Shown here piece by piece: positions 17,369-26,301 of a stretch of DNA of 64,000 nucleotides. The notes beneath the pieces were generated by a model. That model ran no database searches. It saw only the letters and a list, made by a program, of their open reading frames with translations, and was not told the DNA's origin. Every line of letters starts with the position of its first letter. Position 1 is the first letter of the stretch. Both the position numbers and the translations under genes were made by a program. The stretch is from Treponema sp. GTDB lineage: Bacteria; Spirochaetota; Spirochaetia; Treponematales; Treponemataceae. The DNA lies in contig JAKSTM010000003.1 of NCBI GenBank assembly GCA_024402565.1, forward strand, positions 62,001 through 126,000. The letters are read 5' to 3'.

Positions 17369-18742
17369 ATGACATATTTTTTTGAAACATATGGCTGTCA
17401 GATGAATATTGCTGAATCAGCCTCTATCGAACAGATTTTTATAGCACGGGGTTGGACAAAAGCCGACGATCCACAAATTGCAGACATTGTTATTATAAAT
17501 ACATGTTCCGTACGCCAAACCGCAGAAAACAGAATATTCGGTCGCTTAGGCTGGTTTTCAGGACTTAAAGCAGTTCGTGAATGCCGTGATGGAGCAAAAG
17601 CACGCACACTTGAAAAAGCAGCGGAGTATGTAAAAGACGGTCCCAAACCTCTGACACTCATTGTTACAGGCTGCATGGCTGAGCGTCTTCTGGATACATT
17701 AAAAAAAGACTATCCATGCATCGACTACGTGGTTGGAACTTACGCAAAAAAACATTTCGGTGAAATCATCGAAGCGGTGGAAGGCGGCAATTCCACAGAT
17801 CAGCCTGATGATTCCGAAAAATATCAATTTGCACCCCTTTCCTACGAAACAGGTGCATTCACCGCTTTTGTACCAATTATGCACGGCTGCAACAATTTCT
17901 GTACTTACTGCATCGTTCCATACGTACGTGGCCGCGAACTTTCCAGACCAGTTGATGAAATCTTAAAAGAAATCGATGTCCTTTCAAGTTATGGAGTTCG
18001 GGAGATCACTCTTCTGGGACAAAATGTGAACTCATATAATTCAGATGGAGACAATTTCGCCGCCCTTCTAAAAAAAATAGCCGACCGCATTGCGGAAACG
18101 AAATCTAGCATTGGATGGGTCCGTTTTATGTCTTCCCACCCTAAAGACCTTTCTGACGAAGTTATAAAAGTGATTTCGGAAGAAGAAGTTCTGTGCCACC
18201 ACATTCATCTTCCTGTACAACACGGTTCAACAAAAGTCCTTAAAGAAATGAACCGACGTTATACACGTGAAGATTACATTGCACTTGTAGAAAAAATTCG
18301 TAGAGCAATTCCTGACGTTTCACTTACAACAGATCTAATGATGGGATTCCCTGGTGAAACAGAACAAGATGTTGAAGACACATTAAATCTCATGAAGACA
18401 ATTAATTACGAAAATGCCTTTATGTACTATTACAATCTTCGCGACGGAACACCTGCAGCTACATACGAAAATCAGATTCCTATAGAAATAAAAAAAGAAC
18501 GCCTTCAGCGCGTTATAGATTTACAGCTTGAAATTACTACGGAACAAATGAAAAAACGCGTCGGACAAACTGTAAAAGTCCTTTGTGAAAGTGTTAGCCG
18601 CGACAGTGCCGATGAACTTCTGGGAAAAACGCAACAGGATGAAAGAGTTGCTTTCAAAGCCGACAAAAAATTAATTGGCTCTTTTGTAACTGTAAAAATT
18701 GAATCTTTAAACGGAAATACCTTTAGAGGAACAATGCTTTAA
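17369..18742 (+). CDS. miaB: tRNA-2-methylthio-N6-dimethylallyladenosine synthase
   Basis: 457 residues from the ATG at 17369, which gives the standard MiaB start (MTYFFETYGCQMN). Three Cys for the auxiliary iron-sulphur cluster are C10, C46 and C102. The radical-SAM cluster Cys are C174, C178 and C181 in CNNFCTYC. A C-terminal TRAM domain follows (~390-457). The enzyme methylthiolates i6A37 of tRNAs. A ~25-residue insertion rich in Lys and Arg lies at about 65-92 in the MTTase N-terminal domain. The last 36 nt overlap the 3' end of the MocR-type gene on the other strand. Confidence 0.96.
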   Translation: MTYFFETYGCQMNIAESASIEQIFIARGWTKADDPQIADIVIINTCSVRQTAENRIFGRLGWFSGLKAVRECRDGAKARTLEKAAEYVKDGPKPLTLIVTGCMAERLLDTLKKDYPCIDYVVGTYAKKHFGEIIEAVEGGNSTDQPDDSEKYQFAPLSYETGAFTAFVPIMHGCNNFCTYCIVPYVRGRELSRPVDEILKEIDVLSSYGVREITLLGQNVNSYNSDGDNFAALLKKIADRIAETKSSIGWVRFMSSHPKDLSDEVIKVISEEEVLCHHIHLPVQHGSTKVLKEMNRRYTREDYIALVEKIRRAIPDVSLTTDLMMGFPGETEQDVEDTLNLMKTINYENAFMYYYNLRDGTPAATYENQIPIEIKKERLQRVIDLQLEITTEQMKKRVGQTVKVLCESVSRDSADELLGKTQQDERVAFKADKKLIGSFVTVKIESLNGNTFRGTML

Positions 18743-20149
18743 TATTTTCTGAACAGATTCTTTTATAGCCTTTTCTGTTAAAGAAGAGTAATTCATTACA
18801 AAAATGTGTTCACTTTCAGAATCCTTCCGATGAAAATATTCTGAAAGCGGACGCAGCCTTATTTTTTCCTTTTCCATAATATTTCTAAACTCTTCATCTT
18901 TACAGGAAATCTTCAATTTCAAAAGAAAGTGAAGTCCTGAATCCTCTCGCATAACTTCTGCATACTTTGAAAGGCCACTTATTTTTATTTCTCTAATGAG
19001 AGTATCTCTCTGGCGACGATAAAAATTTTTTAAGCGGTTAATATGTTTTTCAAAAAAACCTCTTTCAATAAACTCAGCAATTGCATATTGAACGACTGAA
19101 CTTACAGGGCAAGAATAAAAAGAAAGCTTTCTATAAAAAACTTCCAGAAGATCAGGTGGAAGCACCATATAACTCACTCGAATAGATGAAGATAAAGTTT
19201 TTGTAAATGTGTTCAGATATATCACTTTTCCTTCAGTATCAATACTTTGAAGCGTTGGAATCATAACCCCTGTCATCCTAAACTCACTGTCATAATCATC
19301 TTCTATAATATATCGACCCGAAGATTTTGAAGACCATGAAAGAATCTCTCGACGCTTAGAAACAGGTGTAATAATCCCTGTTGGGAATTGATGGCCAGGC
19401 GAAATATGCAACACATCAACATGTTTAGATTCAAGATCATCTACTTCTATTCCAGATTCTGTAACTTCAGAAAAGCAGACACAAGCTCCATTTGCTTCAT
19501 AAACTTTGGAAACTTTTTTATACCCTGGATCTTCCACACAATATAATTTTTCGCGCCCAAGCAATTGAACAAGAAGCCCATAAAGATATTCTGTACCAGC
19601 GCCAATAATTATCTGCTCAGGATCAATTTTCATTCCACGATAAGAATACAGATATTCAGACACTGCCTTTCTTAACGCAAAACAACCTGCAGCCGGGGCA
19701 GACTGTAAAAGTTCCTTTTCATATTTATTCAGGCAGTCGCGTAACACTCTAGCCCATACACTATAGGGAAAATGAGATGAAAGAAGATTGTTGCTGGAAA
19801 AATCTACATCATATTCTTTTTCTTGTGATAAAAAATCATATTTTCCATTTTCAGATTTTCCAGTTTTTTCTTTTAAAGAATCAACAACAGTTCCTGTCAC
19901 AATCTGAGTAATATCAGATACAAAAAATCCTTTTTTAGGAGAAGAGAAAATATATCCTTCAGCAATAAGCTGTTCATAAGCATTTTCAACTGTAATTACA
20001 CTTACACCAAGATTTTCAGAAAAAGATCTTTTTGACGGAAGCTTTTGTTCTGCTTTTAGATTTCCACCCAATATATCATTTTTAATAAACTCATATAGCT
20101 GAAGATATAAAGGCTTTTTGTTTTTTTCATCGAATGAATATGTAAGCAT
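18707..20149 (-). CDS. MocR/PdxR-type regulator (GntR HTH fused to aminotransferase fold)
   Basis: 480 residues. The GntR winged HTH is at ~10-78 (LPSKRSFSENLGVSVITVENAYEQL) and the class I aminotransferase-like domain at ~115-475, with the PLP Lys K317 in NTFTKTLSSSIRVSY and EDDYDSEFR at 283-291. Family members use PLP or an amino acid-PLP adduct as effector, and often control vitamin B6 or amino-acid genes. No pdxST is nearby, so the target is unknown. The start is 2 nt after the HD-GYP stop and has no ribosome binding site, which suggests translation by re-initiation. Confidence 0.93.
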   Translation of the reverse strand: MLTYSFDEKNKKPLYLQLYEFIKNDILGGNLKAEQKLPSKRSFSENLGVSVITVENAYEQLIAEGYIFSSPKKGFFVSDITQIVTGTVVDSLKEKTGKSENGKYDFLSQEKEYDVDFSSNNLLSSHFPYSVWARVLRDCLNKYEKELLQSAPAAGCFALRKAVSEYLYSYRGMKIDPEQIIIGAGTEYLYGLLVQLLGREKLYCVEDPGYKKVSKVYEANGACVCFSEVTESGIEVDDLESKHVDVLHISPGHQFPTGIITPVSKRREILSWSSKSSGRYIIEDDYDSEFRMTGVMIPTLQSIDTEGKVIYLNTFTKTLSSSIRVSYMVLPPDLLEVFYRKLSFYSCPVSSVVQYAIAEFIERGFFEKHINRLKNFYRRQRDTLIREIKISGLSKYAEVMREDSGLHFLLKLKISCKDEEFRNIMEKEKIRLRPLSEYFHRKDSESEHIFVMNYSSLTEKAIKESVQKILKHCSSKGISV

Positions 20150-20151
20150 AA

Positions 20152-21459
20152 TTATTTTTGAAGGGATCTGTTTTTATTATAAATTTCTTCAACCTTTTCA
20201 CGTGCATTTAAGAAAATATCAACTACTTCCGGATCAAAATCGACACCTCTTCCTTTCATAATTATCTCAAAACACTGATCCAAAGGCATTGCATCCCTAT
20301 AACATCTTTTTGCAGAAACTGCATCAAATACATCTGCAACAGCCATTATTCTAGCACAAAGAGGAATATCGTAACCAGAAAGCCCTTCTGGATATCCTTT
20401 TCCATTCCATTTTTCATGATGAAACTGAGCCACTTTATAAGCTATTCTAACAAAATCTATTTTATCCGGATTATTTCCAAATGTTTCCTGAATTATATCA
20501 CCACCACGAACGGTATGTGTTTTCATCACAGCAAACTCATCATCTGTTAACTTTCCTGGTTTCTGCAAAATGCTATCCGGTACAGAAATTTTGCCGATGT
20601 CATGCATTGGAGCAGCCTGAAGCAAATTATTCATAAAATCACGGGTCAAAATATTTTTATATTTATCAATTCGTGTCATTTCCTTCATTATTAAGTCTAC
20701 ATAAAGGGTTGTTCTTTTTACATGCCCGCCTGTAGAGTCATCTCGGTTTTCTATTAATGTTGAAAAATTTTGAACCATTTCTTTATGATTCTTAATCTGT
20801 TTTTTATAAGCAGGATTTTCCAGATTTAAATAGATTCCTAATGCTATAACAGTTACAGCAAAACTAGTAAGTAATAATTCCGGAAATATAACTTGAAGTA
20901 TTGTACAAACTGAACTTGCAAAAAGACAAATCATGATACTAATTTTTTTGTGTTGTTCGATGTAACGAATTCCTAAAAAGAAAATAAACAATATTCCAAG
21001 ACACAAAAGGACAACAGAACCAAAAGCAATATAAACAGGAATCCCCATGGAATAATTTGTATGATTTCCAGAAATGAATTCCAGTTTATTTAAAGTCAGG
21101 CCAATTCCAATCAAAACCATTACATAAGGTAGTAAAATCAACCCACGTTTGATTTTACTTTCAGGCAAACCAAATGTAATATCCAGAAAATAAAGGAAAA
21201 GCAGGAAAAGAACAGTCACCATAAGGATTAAAAAAATCAAATGGAAAATTATATTCAATACAAGTGGAATTTTATCTTGATTATTTACAGTCCAGAATGT
21301 AAGTCCATCAAAAAGAACCCCTAATTCTGTTACTGCAAGAAAAACATCAAAAATCTTATTACATTCATTATTTTTTCCGTCACGGATAGACTGAATACCT
21401 GCCACAATAAGAAAAATAAAACAGGCAATTTGCATTTTCATCTGTAAAAAAGTAGCCAT
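20152..21459 (-). CDS. Membrane HD-GYP domain protein, probable cyclic-di-GMP phosphodiesterase
   Basis: 435 residues. Residues 1-~215 have about seven hydrophobic segments with no recognised sensor. The HD-GYP domain is at ~225-420 with H246, HD at 286-287, HH at 347-348 and GKGYPEGL at 353-360. HD-GYP enzymes hydrolyse c-di-GMP and thereby raise motility. All the usual metal and substrate motifs are present, so an active enzyme is expected. SD GGAGGAA is strong. It follows the methyltransferase by 17 nt and is followed by the MocR gene. Confidence 0.92.
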   Translation of the reverse strand: MATFLQMKMQIACFIFLIVAGIQSIRDGKNNECNKIFDVFLAVTELGVLFDGLTFWTVNNQDKIPLVLNIIFHLIFLILMVTVLFLLFLYFLDITFGLPESKIKRGLILLPYVMVLIGIGLTLNKLEFISGNHTNYSMGIPVYIAFGSVVLLCLGILFIFFLGIRYIEQHKKISIMICLFASSVCTILQVIFPELLLTSFAVTVIALGIYLNLENPAYKKQIKNHKEMVQNFSTLIENRDDSTGGHVKRTTLYVDLIMKEMTRIDKYKNILTRDFMNNLLQAAPMHDIGKISVPDSILQKPGKLTDDEFAVMKTHTVRGGDIIQETFGNNPDKIDFVRIAYKVAQFHHEKWNGKGYPEGLSGYDIPLCARIMAVADVFDAVSAKRCYRDAMPLDQCFEIIMKGRGVDFDPEVVDIFLNAREKVEEIYNKNRSLQK

Positions 21460-21476
21460 TTTTATTTCCTCCAGGT

Positions 21477-22262
21477 TTATTTTCTATTTATTACAACATC
21501 AACAACGTGACTGCCGGCACCAATTAAATCCTGTCTTTTAGAAACAGCCAGAACATATTTTTTAAATCTTTCAAAATCTTCTTCACTCATAGCATTTAAT
21601 TCACGACGCATATAATCAGAAGGACCATCTGGAGAGAAAATCAAAACTCTCTCTAATCCAGCTTTACTATCCAGTCTATTTATATCTTCTATTCTGACAT
21701 AATCATATAATTCATTTTCATCTGCCTGGATATGAAAATCTTCCGAAAGCCCGTTTTTCTTTATTATGGAATCTAACCTGTTTTCTGCCATACAATAAGT
21801 CAACACTGAATATTCATTCATTGTGTAAGCAACCATGATAATGCCGTCTTTTTTTGTTACACGTTTAGCTTCCTGTATTGCTTTTAATTTTTCATCATCT
21901 CCAATCAAATGGTAACAAGGCCCAAACATAATGGTAAAATCAAAGGTATTATCATCTAAAAAAGAAATATTTCTTGCATCTCCTGACCAGGTTTTTACAG
22001 ATGTATGTTTTGACCGCAAAACTTCCAGATTTTTTTTCACTAATTCAACCGCGGTTACATCATAACCTTCAGAACATAGTTGTACGGAATAACGTCCCGT
22101 CCCTGCCCCTAAATCCAGTATTCTGATTTTTTCACCGGAAATATTCTTTGGGATAAAGTCATGTATATATTTTAAAGAAGTTTCGAATTCAACCTGCCCG
22201 TGACGGGTAGTTAACCTGTGTTCTTCGTTAAACTTGTTATAATATTTTTCAATTTCTGTCAT
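21477..22262 (-). CDS. Class I SAM-dependent methyltransferase
   Basis: 261 residues from the ATG at 22262. SAM-binding motif I is ILDLGAGTGRYSV at 48-60, followed by post-I Glu (VTAVEL) and motif II (FDFTIMFGPCYHL). It looks like a Methyltransf_11/25 member with an unknown small-molecule substrate. A longer frame back to 22319 would run through the terminator of the adenosine deaminase gene and is rejected. TATAAT ends exactly 6 nt before the ATG, so the mRNA is probably leaderless. First gene of the methyltransferase, HD-GYP, MocR group. Confidence 0.88.
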   Translation of the reverse strand: MTEIEKYYNKFNEEHRLTTRHGQVEFETSLKYIHDFIPKNISGEKIRILDLGAGTGRYSVQLCSEGYDVTAVELVKKNLEVLRSKHTSVKTWSGDARNISFLDDNTFDFTIMFGPCYHLIGDDEKLKAIQEAKRVTKKDGIIMVAYTMNEYSVLTYCMAENRLDSIIKKNGLSEDFHIQADENELYDYVRIEDINRLDSKAGLERVLIFSPDGPSDYMRRELNAMSEEDFERFKKYVLAVSKRQDLIGAGSHVVDVVINRK

Positions 22263-22274
22263 AGTCTCATTATA
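22263..22274 (-). promoter_or_regulatory. Leaderless promoter -10 of the methyltransferase operon
   Basis: On the minus strand TATAAT (22274-22269), then GAGACT and the ATG at 22262. It directly follows the T-run of the terminator of the preceding gene. The -35 is poor. Confidence 0.65.
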
Positions 22275-22311
22275 TAAAAAAAACCTGTACTTTCGTACAG
22301 GTTTTAATTTT
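22275..22311 (-). terminator. Intrinsic terminator of the adenosine deaminase gene
   Basis: An 11-bp stem (AAAACCTGTAC with GTACAGGTTTT, TTTC/GAAA loop) followed on the minus strand by eight T. It separates adenosine deaminase from the methyltransferase operon. Confidence 0.93.
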
Positions 22312-22341
22312 TTTTTCAAAGTATTTCTTTAGTTTTACATT

Positions 22342-23364
22342 TTACTCAGAAATCTGCCAGGCTTCATCAACGGCTTCACAATAAACTTTCTTTTCCTTTT
22401 TCGAAAGGAATGATGCTGTAAAACTGTACTTAATAAGCTGCTTAATTTCATCCATTGTGAAACCTAGTTCTTTATAACAAAGCCATAATTCATCAAGCAT
22501 TGTGGTTTTAAAGAATACAGGGTCGTCAGTATTAATAGTAACAACCATACCTGCATCAAAATATTTCTTTACAGGATGATCTTTTGCTTTAGTTACAATC
22601 TTTTTAGTAAATGTATTTGATGTTATACAAATTTCGATTGGAAGCTTTGTTTTTGCAAGAGTCTTCATAAGTTTTTCATCCTGAATTGCGGTAAGCCCAT
22701 GTCCAATACGTTCTGCATGACAAAGATTTATTGCATCCCAGATAGATTCTGGCCCAACATCTTCTCCGGCATGAATTACAGCGTGCTTTCCGTCTTTAAG
22801 AGCCATTTCATAAACAGGAGCATATTCTTTAGCAGGACCTTTACTTTCTGCACCACCAAGCCCAATTCCAATAATATCTTCACAAGGATACTGTTTCTGC
22901 AAGTTATAATTATTTATTGCATTTTCACATCCAAATGTTCTGGAAACATCTTCCATCAATTTTATAGTGATATTATTCTTCTTTTTGATTTCATCAATTT
23001 TTTCATGGAAGATAGCAACCATCTCATCATATTTGAAACCTTTTTTCAGGAAAGCTGTTGGAGCAAAGAATGCTTCACAATAAGAAATTCCATTTTTCTT
23101 AAGGTACTTACCTAAATCATCAAATACCAGGCGGAAATCCTCTACCGAAGTAAGCAAATCCTGGACTTTTAAGAAAGCCTGGATAAATCCATTCAGATCA
23201 TTATATGTAAAAAGAGATTTCTGTTCTTCTTCGGTCATTTCTTTCCCAAAGCGTTTGAGATAAAGTTTTTTTACTGAATCCAGAGTAATAACAGCTTCAA
23301 TATGAATGTGAAGTTCTGCTTTTGGAACTTTGGCTATAAATTTTTTGAATTCAGACTTTTTCAC
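22342..23364 (-). CDS. add: Adenosine deaminase
   Basis: 340 residues. Deaminates adenosine (or a related nucleoside) to inosine, in purine salvage in the cytoplasm. The zinc ligands are H19 and H21 in HIHIEA, the His in VIHAGED, and the Asp pair in NTDDPVFF. The acid-base Glu is in HAGED and the His in ERIGHGL. The usual Gly after HxH is Ala here (HIEAVI). The start is GTG with AAGGAG 7 nt upstream. 6-aminodeoxyfutalosine deaminases and adenine deaminases share this fold, so substrate specificity is probable rather than certain. Confidence 0.9.
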   Translation of the reverse strand: MKKSEFKKFIAKVPKAELHIHIEAVITLDSVKKLYLKRFGKEMTEEEQKSLFTYNDLNGFIQAFLKVQDLLTSVEDFRLVFDDLGKYLKKNGISYCEAFFAPTAFLKKGFKYDEMVAIFHEKIDEIKKKNNITIKLMEDVSRTFGCENAINNYNLQKQYPCEDIIGIGLGGAESKGPAKEYAPVYEMALKDGKHAVIHAGEDVGPESIWDAINLCHAERIGHGLTAIQDEKLMKTLAKTKLPIEICITSNTFTKKIVTKAKDHPVKKYFDAGMVVTINTDDPVFFKTTMLDELWLCYKELGFTMDEIKQLIKYSFTASFLSKKEKKVYCEAVDEAWQISE

Positions 23365-23510
23365 AATTAACTCCTTCTGGTAAATTTATATTACTTACCA
23401 TATTTATTTTCGGCAGGAATCCACCTAATCTTGAACATTTTTTTTAATTATTTTTTTGTAATTTTGTTATAATTTTGAGAAAATAAACATTGAATAGAGA
23501 CAATTTATCG

Positions 23511-23546
23511 TTTACCATAAGAAAAACACCCTAATTAATGGGTAAA
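23511..23546. promoter_or_regulatory. Candidate operator upstream of the GH94 gene
   Basis: TTTACC (23511-23516) and GGTAAA (23541-23546) form an inverted repeat, with ACCC/GGGT nested inside (23528-23531 and 23540-23543). A related palindrome TTTACCGTAAA occurs upstream of the binding-protein gene at 30156. The rest of the ~220-nt gap before the gene holds AT-rich DNA in which I see no convincing promoter. Confidence 0.3.
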
Positions 23547-23588
23547 ATTTGTAATTTATTTCTATTCTAAACAAATATAGGAGTGAAA

Positions 23589-26015
23589 ATGAAATACGGT
23601 TATTTTGACGATGACGCTAAAGAATACGTTATCACAAGACCTGACACACCAACTTCATGGTCGAACTACCTTGGTTCAACTGTGTATGGTGCTGTTATCA
23701 CAAACAACGCCGGTGGATACGGTTTCTACAAATCAGGCGCTCAGGGACGTTTTATGCGTCTTCGCTTCAATGCTGTTCCAATGGATCAGCCAGGCCGTTA
23801 CTTCTACCTGCGTGATCAGGAAGACGGAGACTTCTGGTCTGCTTCATGGCAGCCTGTAGGAAAGCCACTTGATCAGTACAAGTCTGAATGTCACCACGGT
23901 ACCGCTTACACAACAATCGTATCCGAATACAAAGGCATCAAATCAGAAACAAAATATTATGTTCCACTTGGAGCAACATTCGAATACTGGAGACTCAAGC
24001 TCACAAACACATCTGACAAAGTACGCAAGATCCGCGCATTCTCTTACTGTGAACTTTCAAACCAGTGGAATACAACTCAGGACCAGGTAAACCTGCAGTA
24101 CTCCCTCTTCATTAATAAGGGAGAAAAAGTTGCAGACAATATGCTCCGCTTCTCTATCCAGGACAACCTTTACATCCAGCACCCAGAATATGATGTTGGT
24201 GGTGCTTACATGCACTCTTGGATGGCACTTGTTGGTACACCAATGACAGGTTTCGACACAAGCCGCGAAGCTTTCATCGGAACTTACGGAAACTACGAAC
24301 ATCCTGAAGCAGTTAAAAACGGAGCTTGTACAAATTCAGAAGCATTCGGTGACAACTCTTGTGGTACAGTTCAGGGTGACGTTGAACTCCAGCCTGGCGA
24401 AACAAAAGAAATCATGGTTCTTTTCGGAATCGATGATGCACGCGCTGTTGGACAGAAAATCGTTGCTGAATACGGTTCATTCTCTCGCGCAGACGAAGAA
24501 TTTGACAAACTGGTAAAAAACTGGCACGCAAAACTTGGAAGCTTCAAAGTTGAAACTCCAGATGAAGACATCAACCATACTGTAAACGTATGGGGACTTT
24601 ACAACTGTCTTATTACATTTGCATGGAGCCGTGCTGCTTCCCTCGTATACAACGGAGAACGCGACGGTCTTGGTTACCGCGACTCTGTACAGGATATCCT
24701 TGGTGTTTCAGCTGCTATTCCTGAAGAAGCAGAAGAACGCCTGGTTCGCCTCCTTTCGGGACAGTTCTCAAACGGTGGTGCACTTCCTGTAATCAACAAA
24801 GACTTCCAGCCTGGAAAACAGCCTATGATCGATGATATGGAATTCCGTTCTGACGACTGTCAGTGGTTCTTCCATTCAGTTCCATGTTTCGTTGCAGAAA
24901 CTGGTAAATTCGACTTCTACAACCGCGTAGTTCCTTACGCAGACAAAGGTGAAGCAACAGTTTACGGACACCTTAAACAGGCACTTCTTTTCAACCTGGA
25001 AAGAATGGGTGCAGACGGACTTCCATGTGGTCTTTTGGCTGACTGGAACGACTGTCTTAAACTTGGTTACCACGGAGAATCTTTGTTCGTAGCATTCCAG
25101 TTGAGACTTGGTCTTACAACTTATGCAGATATTTCTAAACGTCTTGGAAAAGAAGATGAAGCTGCATGGGCTCTGAAACAGCGTGAAACTTTGGATGCAA
25201 ATATCCAGAAAAAATGCTGGGACGGAAAATGGTTCGTTTGGGCTATTGGCGAAGACGGAACTGTTTACGGTACACAGACAATTGAAGAAGGACAGATTTA
25301 CTTCAATACACAGGTTTGGGCCGTTATGTCTGGTGCTGCAACACCTGAACAGCAGAAAGCATGTCTTGAAGCTGTAAAAGAAAAGCTTGCAACACCTTAC
25401 GGACTTATGCTCTGTGCTCCACCATTCACAATGACTCGTTCAGACATCATGAGCTCTGTAGTATTCCTTCCTGGTATCAAAGAAAACGCAGGTATCTTCA
25501 ACCATACTCAGGGTTGGGGTGTAATTGCTGAAATCATGAACGGAAACGGTGACCGCGCTTACGAATACCTTAAAGCTGCCCTCCCAGCTTCTTACAATGA
25601 CAAAGCTGAAGTTCGCCAGAGCGAACCATATGTTATCGGACAGACAACATATTCAACATACTCAAAACGTCCTGGAAACACACGTACATCATGGCTTTCT
25701 GGTGCTGCAACATGGAACTACTACTCAACAACACAGTACATGCTTGGAATTCGTCCACAGTACGACGGACTCCTTCTTGATCCATGTATCAAACATGACT
25801 GGGACGGATTCAAGGTTGAACGCCGCTGGCGCGGTATGAACCTGAACATCGAAGTAAAGAACCCACAGCACATCTGTAAAGGTATCGAATACGTAGAAGT
25901 TGACGGAAAACGCCTTGATGCATGTTACATTCCGGTTTCTGAACTGAAAGACGGTTCAAAAATCGTTGCATACATGGGAAAAGATGCTAAATCTTCTCCA
26001 GTAGAAAGAGTTTAA
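23589..26015 (+). CDS. GH94 disaccharide phosphorylase (cellobiose/chitobiose phosphorylase type)
   Basis: 808 residues from the ATG at 23589, with AGGAG 5 nt upstream. The opening MKYGYFDDDAKEYVITRPDTP and NYLGSTVYG...NAGGYGFY are typical of GH94. Domains in order: N-terminal beta-sandwich (~1-270), helical linker, (alpha/alpha)6 barrel (~310-720) with GLGYRDSVQD and the DWNDC motif at 485-489 that carries the general acid, and a C-terminal beta-domain. The enzyme splits a beta-linked disaccharide with phosphate in the cytoplasm, giving a sugar-1-phosphate without spending ATP. Length and motifs fit cellobiose or N,N'-diacetylchitobiose phosphorylase; I cannot choose. No signal peptide. Strong C-ending codon bias. 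It faces the sugar importer genes. Confidence 0.93.
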   Translation: MKYGYFDDDAKEYVITRPDTPTSWSNYLGSTVYGAVITNNAGGYGFYKSGAQGRFMRLRFNAVPMDQPGRYFYLRDQEDGDFWSASWQPVGKPLDQYKSECHHGTAYTTIVSEYKGIKSETKYYVPLGATFEYWRLKLTNTSDKVRKIRAFSYCELSNQWNTTQDQVNLQYSLFINKGEKVADNMLRFSIQDNLYIQHPEYDVGGAYMHSWMALVGTPMTGFDTSREAFIGTYGNYEHPEAVKNGACTNSEAFGDNSCGTVQGDVELQPGETKEIMVLFGIDDARAVGQKIVAEYGSFSRADEEFDKLVKNWHAKLGSFKVETPDEDINHTVNVWGLYNCLITFAWSRAASLVYNGERDGLGYRDSVQDILGVSAAIPEEAEERLVRLLSGQFSNGGALPVINKDFQPGKQPMIDDMEFRSDDCQWFFHSVPCFVAETGKFDFYNRVVPYADKGEATVYGHLKQALLFNLERMGADGLPCGLLADWNDCLKLGYHGESLFVAFQLRLGLTTYADISKRLGKEDEAAWALKQRETLDANIQKKCWDGKWFVWAIGEDGTVYGTQTIEEGQIYFNTQVWAVMSGAATPEQQKACLEAVKEKLATPYGLMLCAPPFTMTRSDIMSSVVFLPGIKENAGIFNHTQGWGVIAEIMNGNGDRAYEYLKAALPASYNDKAEVRQSEPYVIGQTTYSTYSKRPGNTRTSWLSGAATWNYYSTTQYMLGIRPQYDGLLLDPCIKHDWDGFKVERRWRGMNLNIEVKNPQHICKGIEYVEVDGKRLDACYIPVSELKDGSKIVAYMGKDAKSSPVERV

Positions 26016-26016
26016 T

Positions 26017-26065
26017 AATGCATAATGCACAATTGATAATGGACAATGGAAAATTGACAATTTAT
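26017..26065 (+). repeat. Seven-unit 7-bp repeat array after the GH94 stop codon
   Basis: Seven consecutive heptamers: AATGCAT, AATGCAC, AATTGAT, AATGGAC, AATGGAA, AATTGAC, AATTTAT. It begins directly after the stop codon and precedes the terminator. The same unit recurs at 26270, 42621, 49345 and 48542. Confidence 0.85.
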
Positions 26066-26111
26066 TATTTATGAAATTTTTGTTTTCCATTTCCTAACAT
26101 CAAACATTTTC

Positions 26112-26147
26112 AAAATGTCCGTTCTATTTTGAACGGACATTTTTTTT
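26112..26147 (+). terminator. Intrinsic terminator of the GH94 gene
   Basis: Stem AAAATGTCCGTTC / GAACGGACATTTT (13 bp, loop TATTTT) followed by a T-run. Confidence 0.93.
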
Positions 26148-26222
26148 ATCCTGTCACAAATCAAAGTTTTTATATATTCAATTTTTACGGAAACTCTTAA
26201 GTAAAAATCAAAACAAATATCG

Positions 26223-26262
26223 AAAAAAAAACGCAATAGAAAATATTTCTATTGCGTTTTCA
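26223..26262 (-). terminator. Intrinsic terminator of the sugar permease operon
   Basis: Stem AAAACGCAATAGAAA / TTCTATTGCGTTTT, followed on the minus strand by eight T. Confidence 0.9.
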
Positions 26263-26269
26263 ACTAAAA

Positions 26270-26301
26270 ATTGTCAATTATCAATTTTCAATTTTCAATT
26301 A
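26270..26301 (-). repeat. 7-bp repeat array after the permease stop codon
   Basis: On the minus strand, directly after the stop codon, units AATTGAA, AATTGAA, AATTGAT, AATTGAC follow each other. Orientation relative to the gene is the same as for the GH94 array, so the two arrays are inverted to each other across the intergenic region. Confidence 0.85.

Noticed and set aside
22263-22319. Longer start of the methyltransferase at 22319
   Set aside because: The extension is translated from the terminator of the upstream gene, and the -10 box places the mRNA start at 22262.
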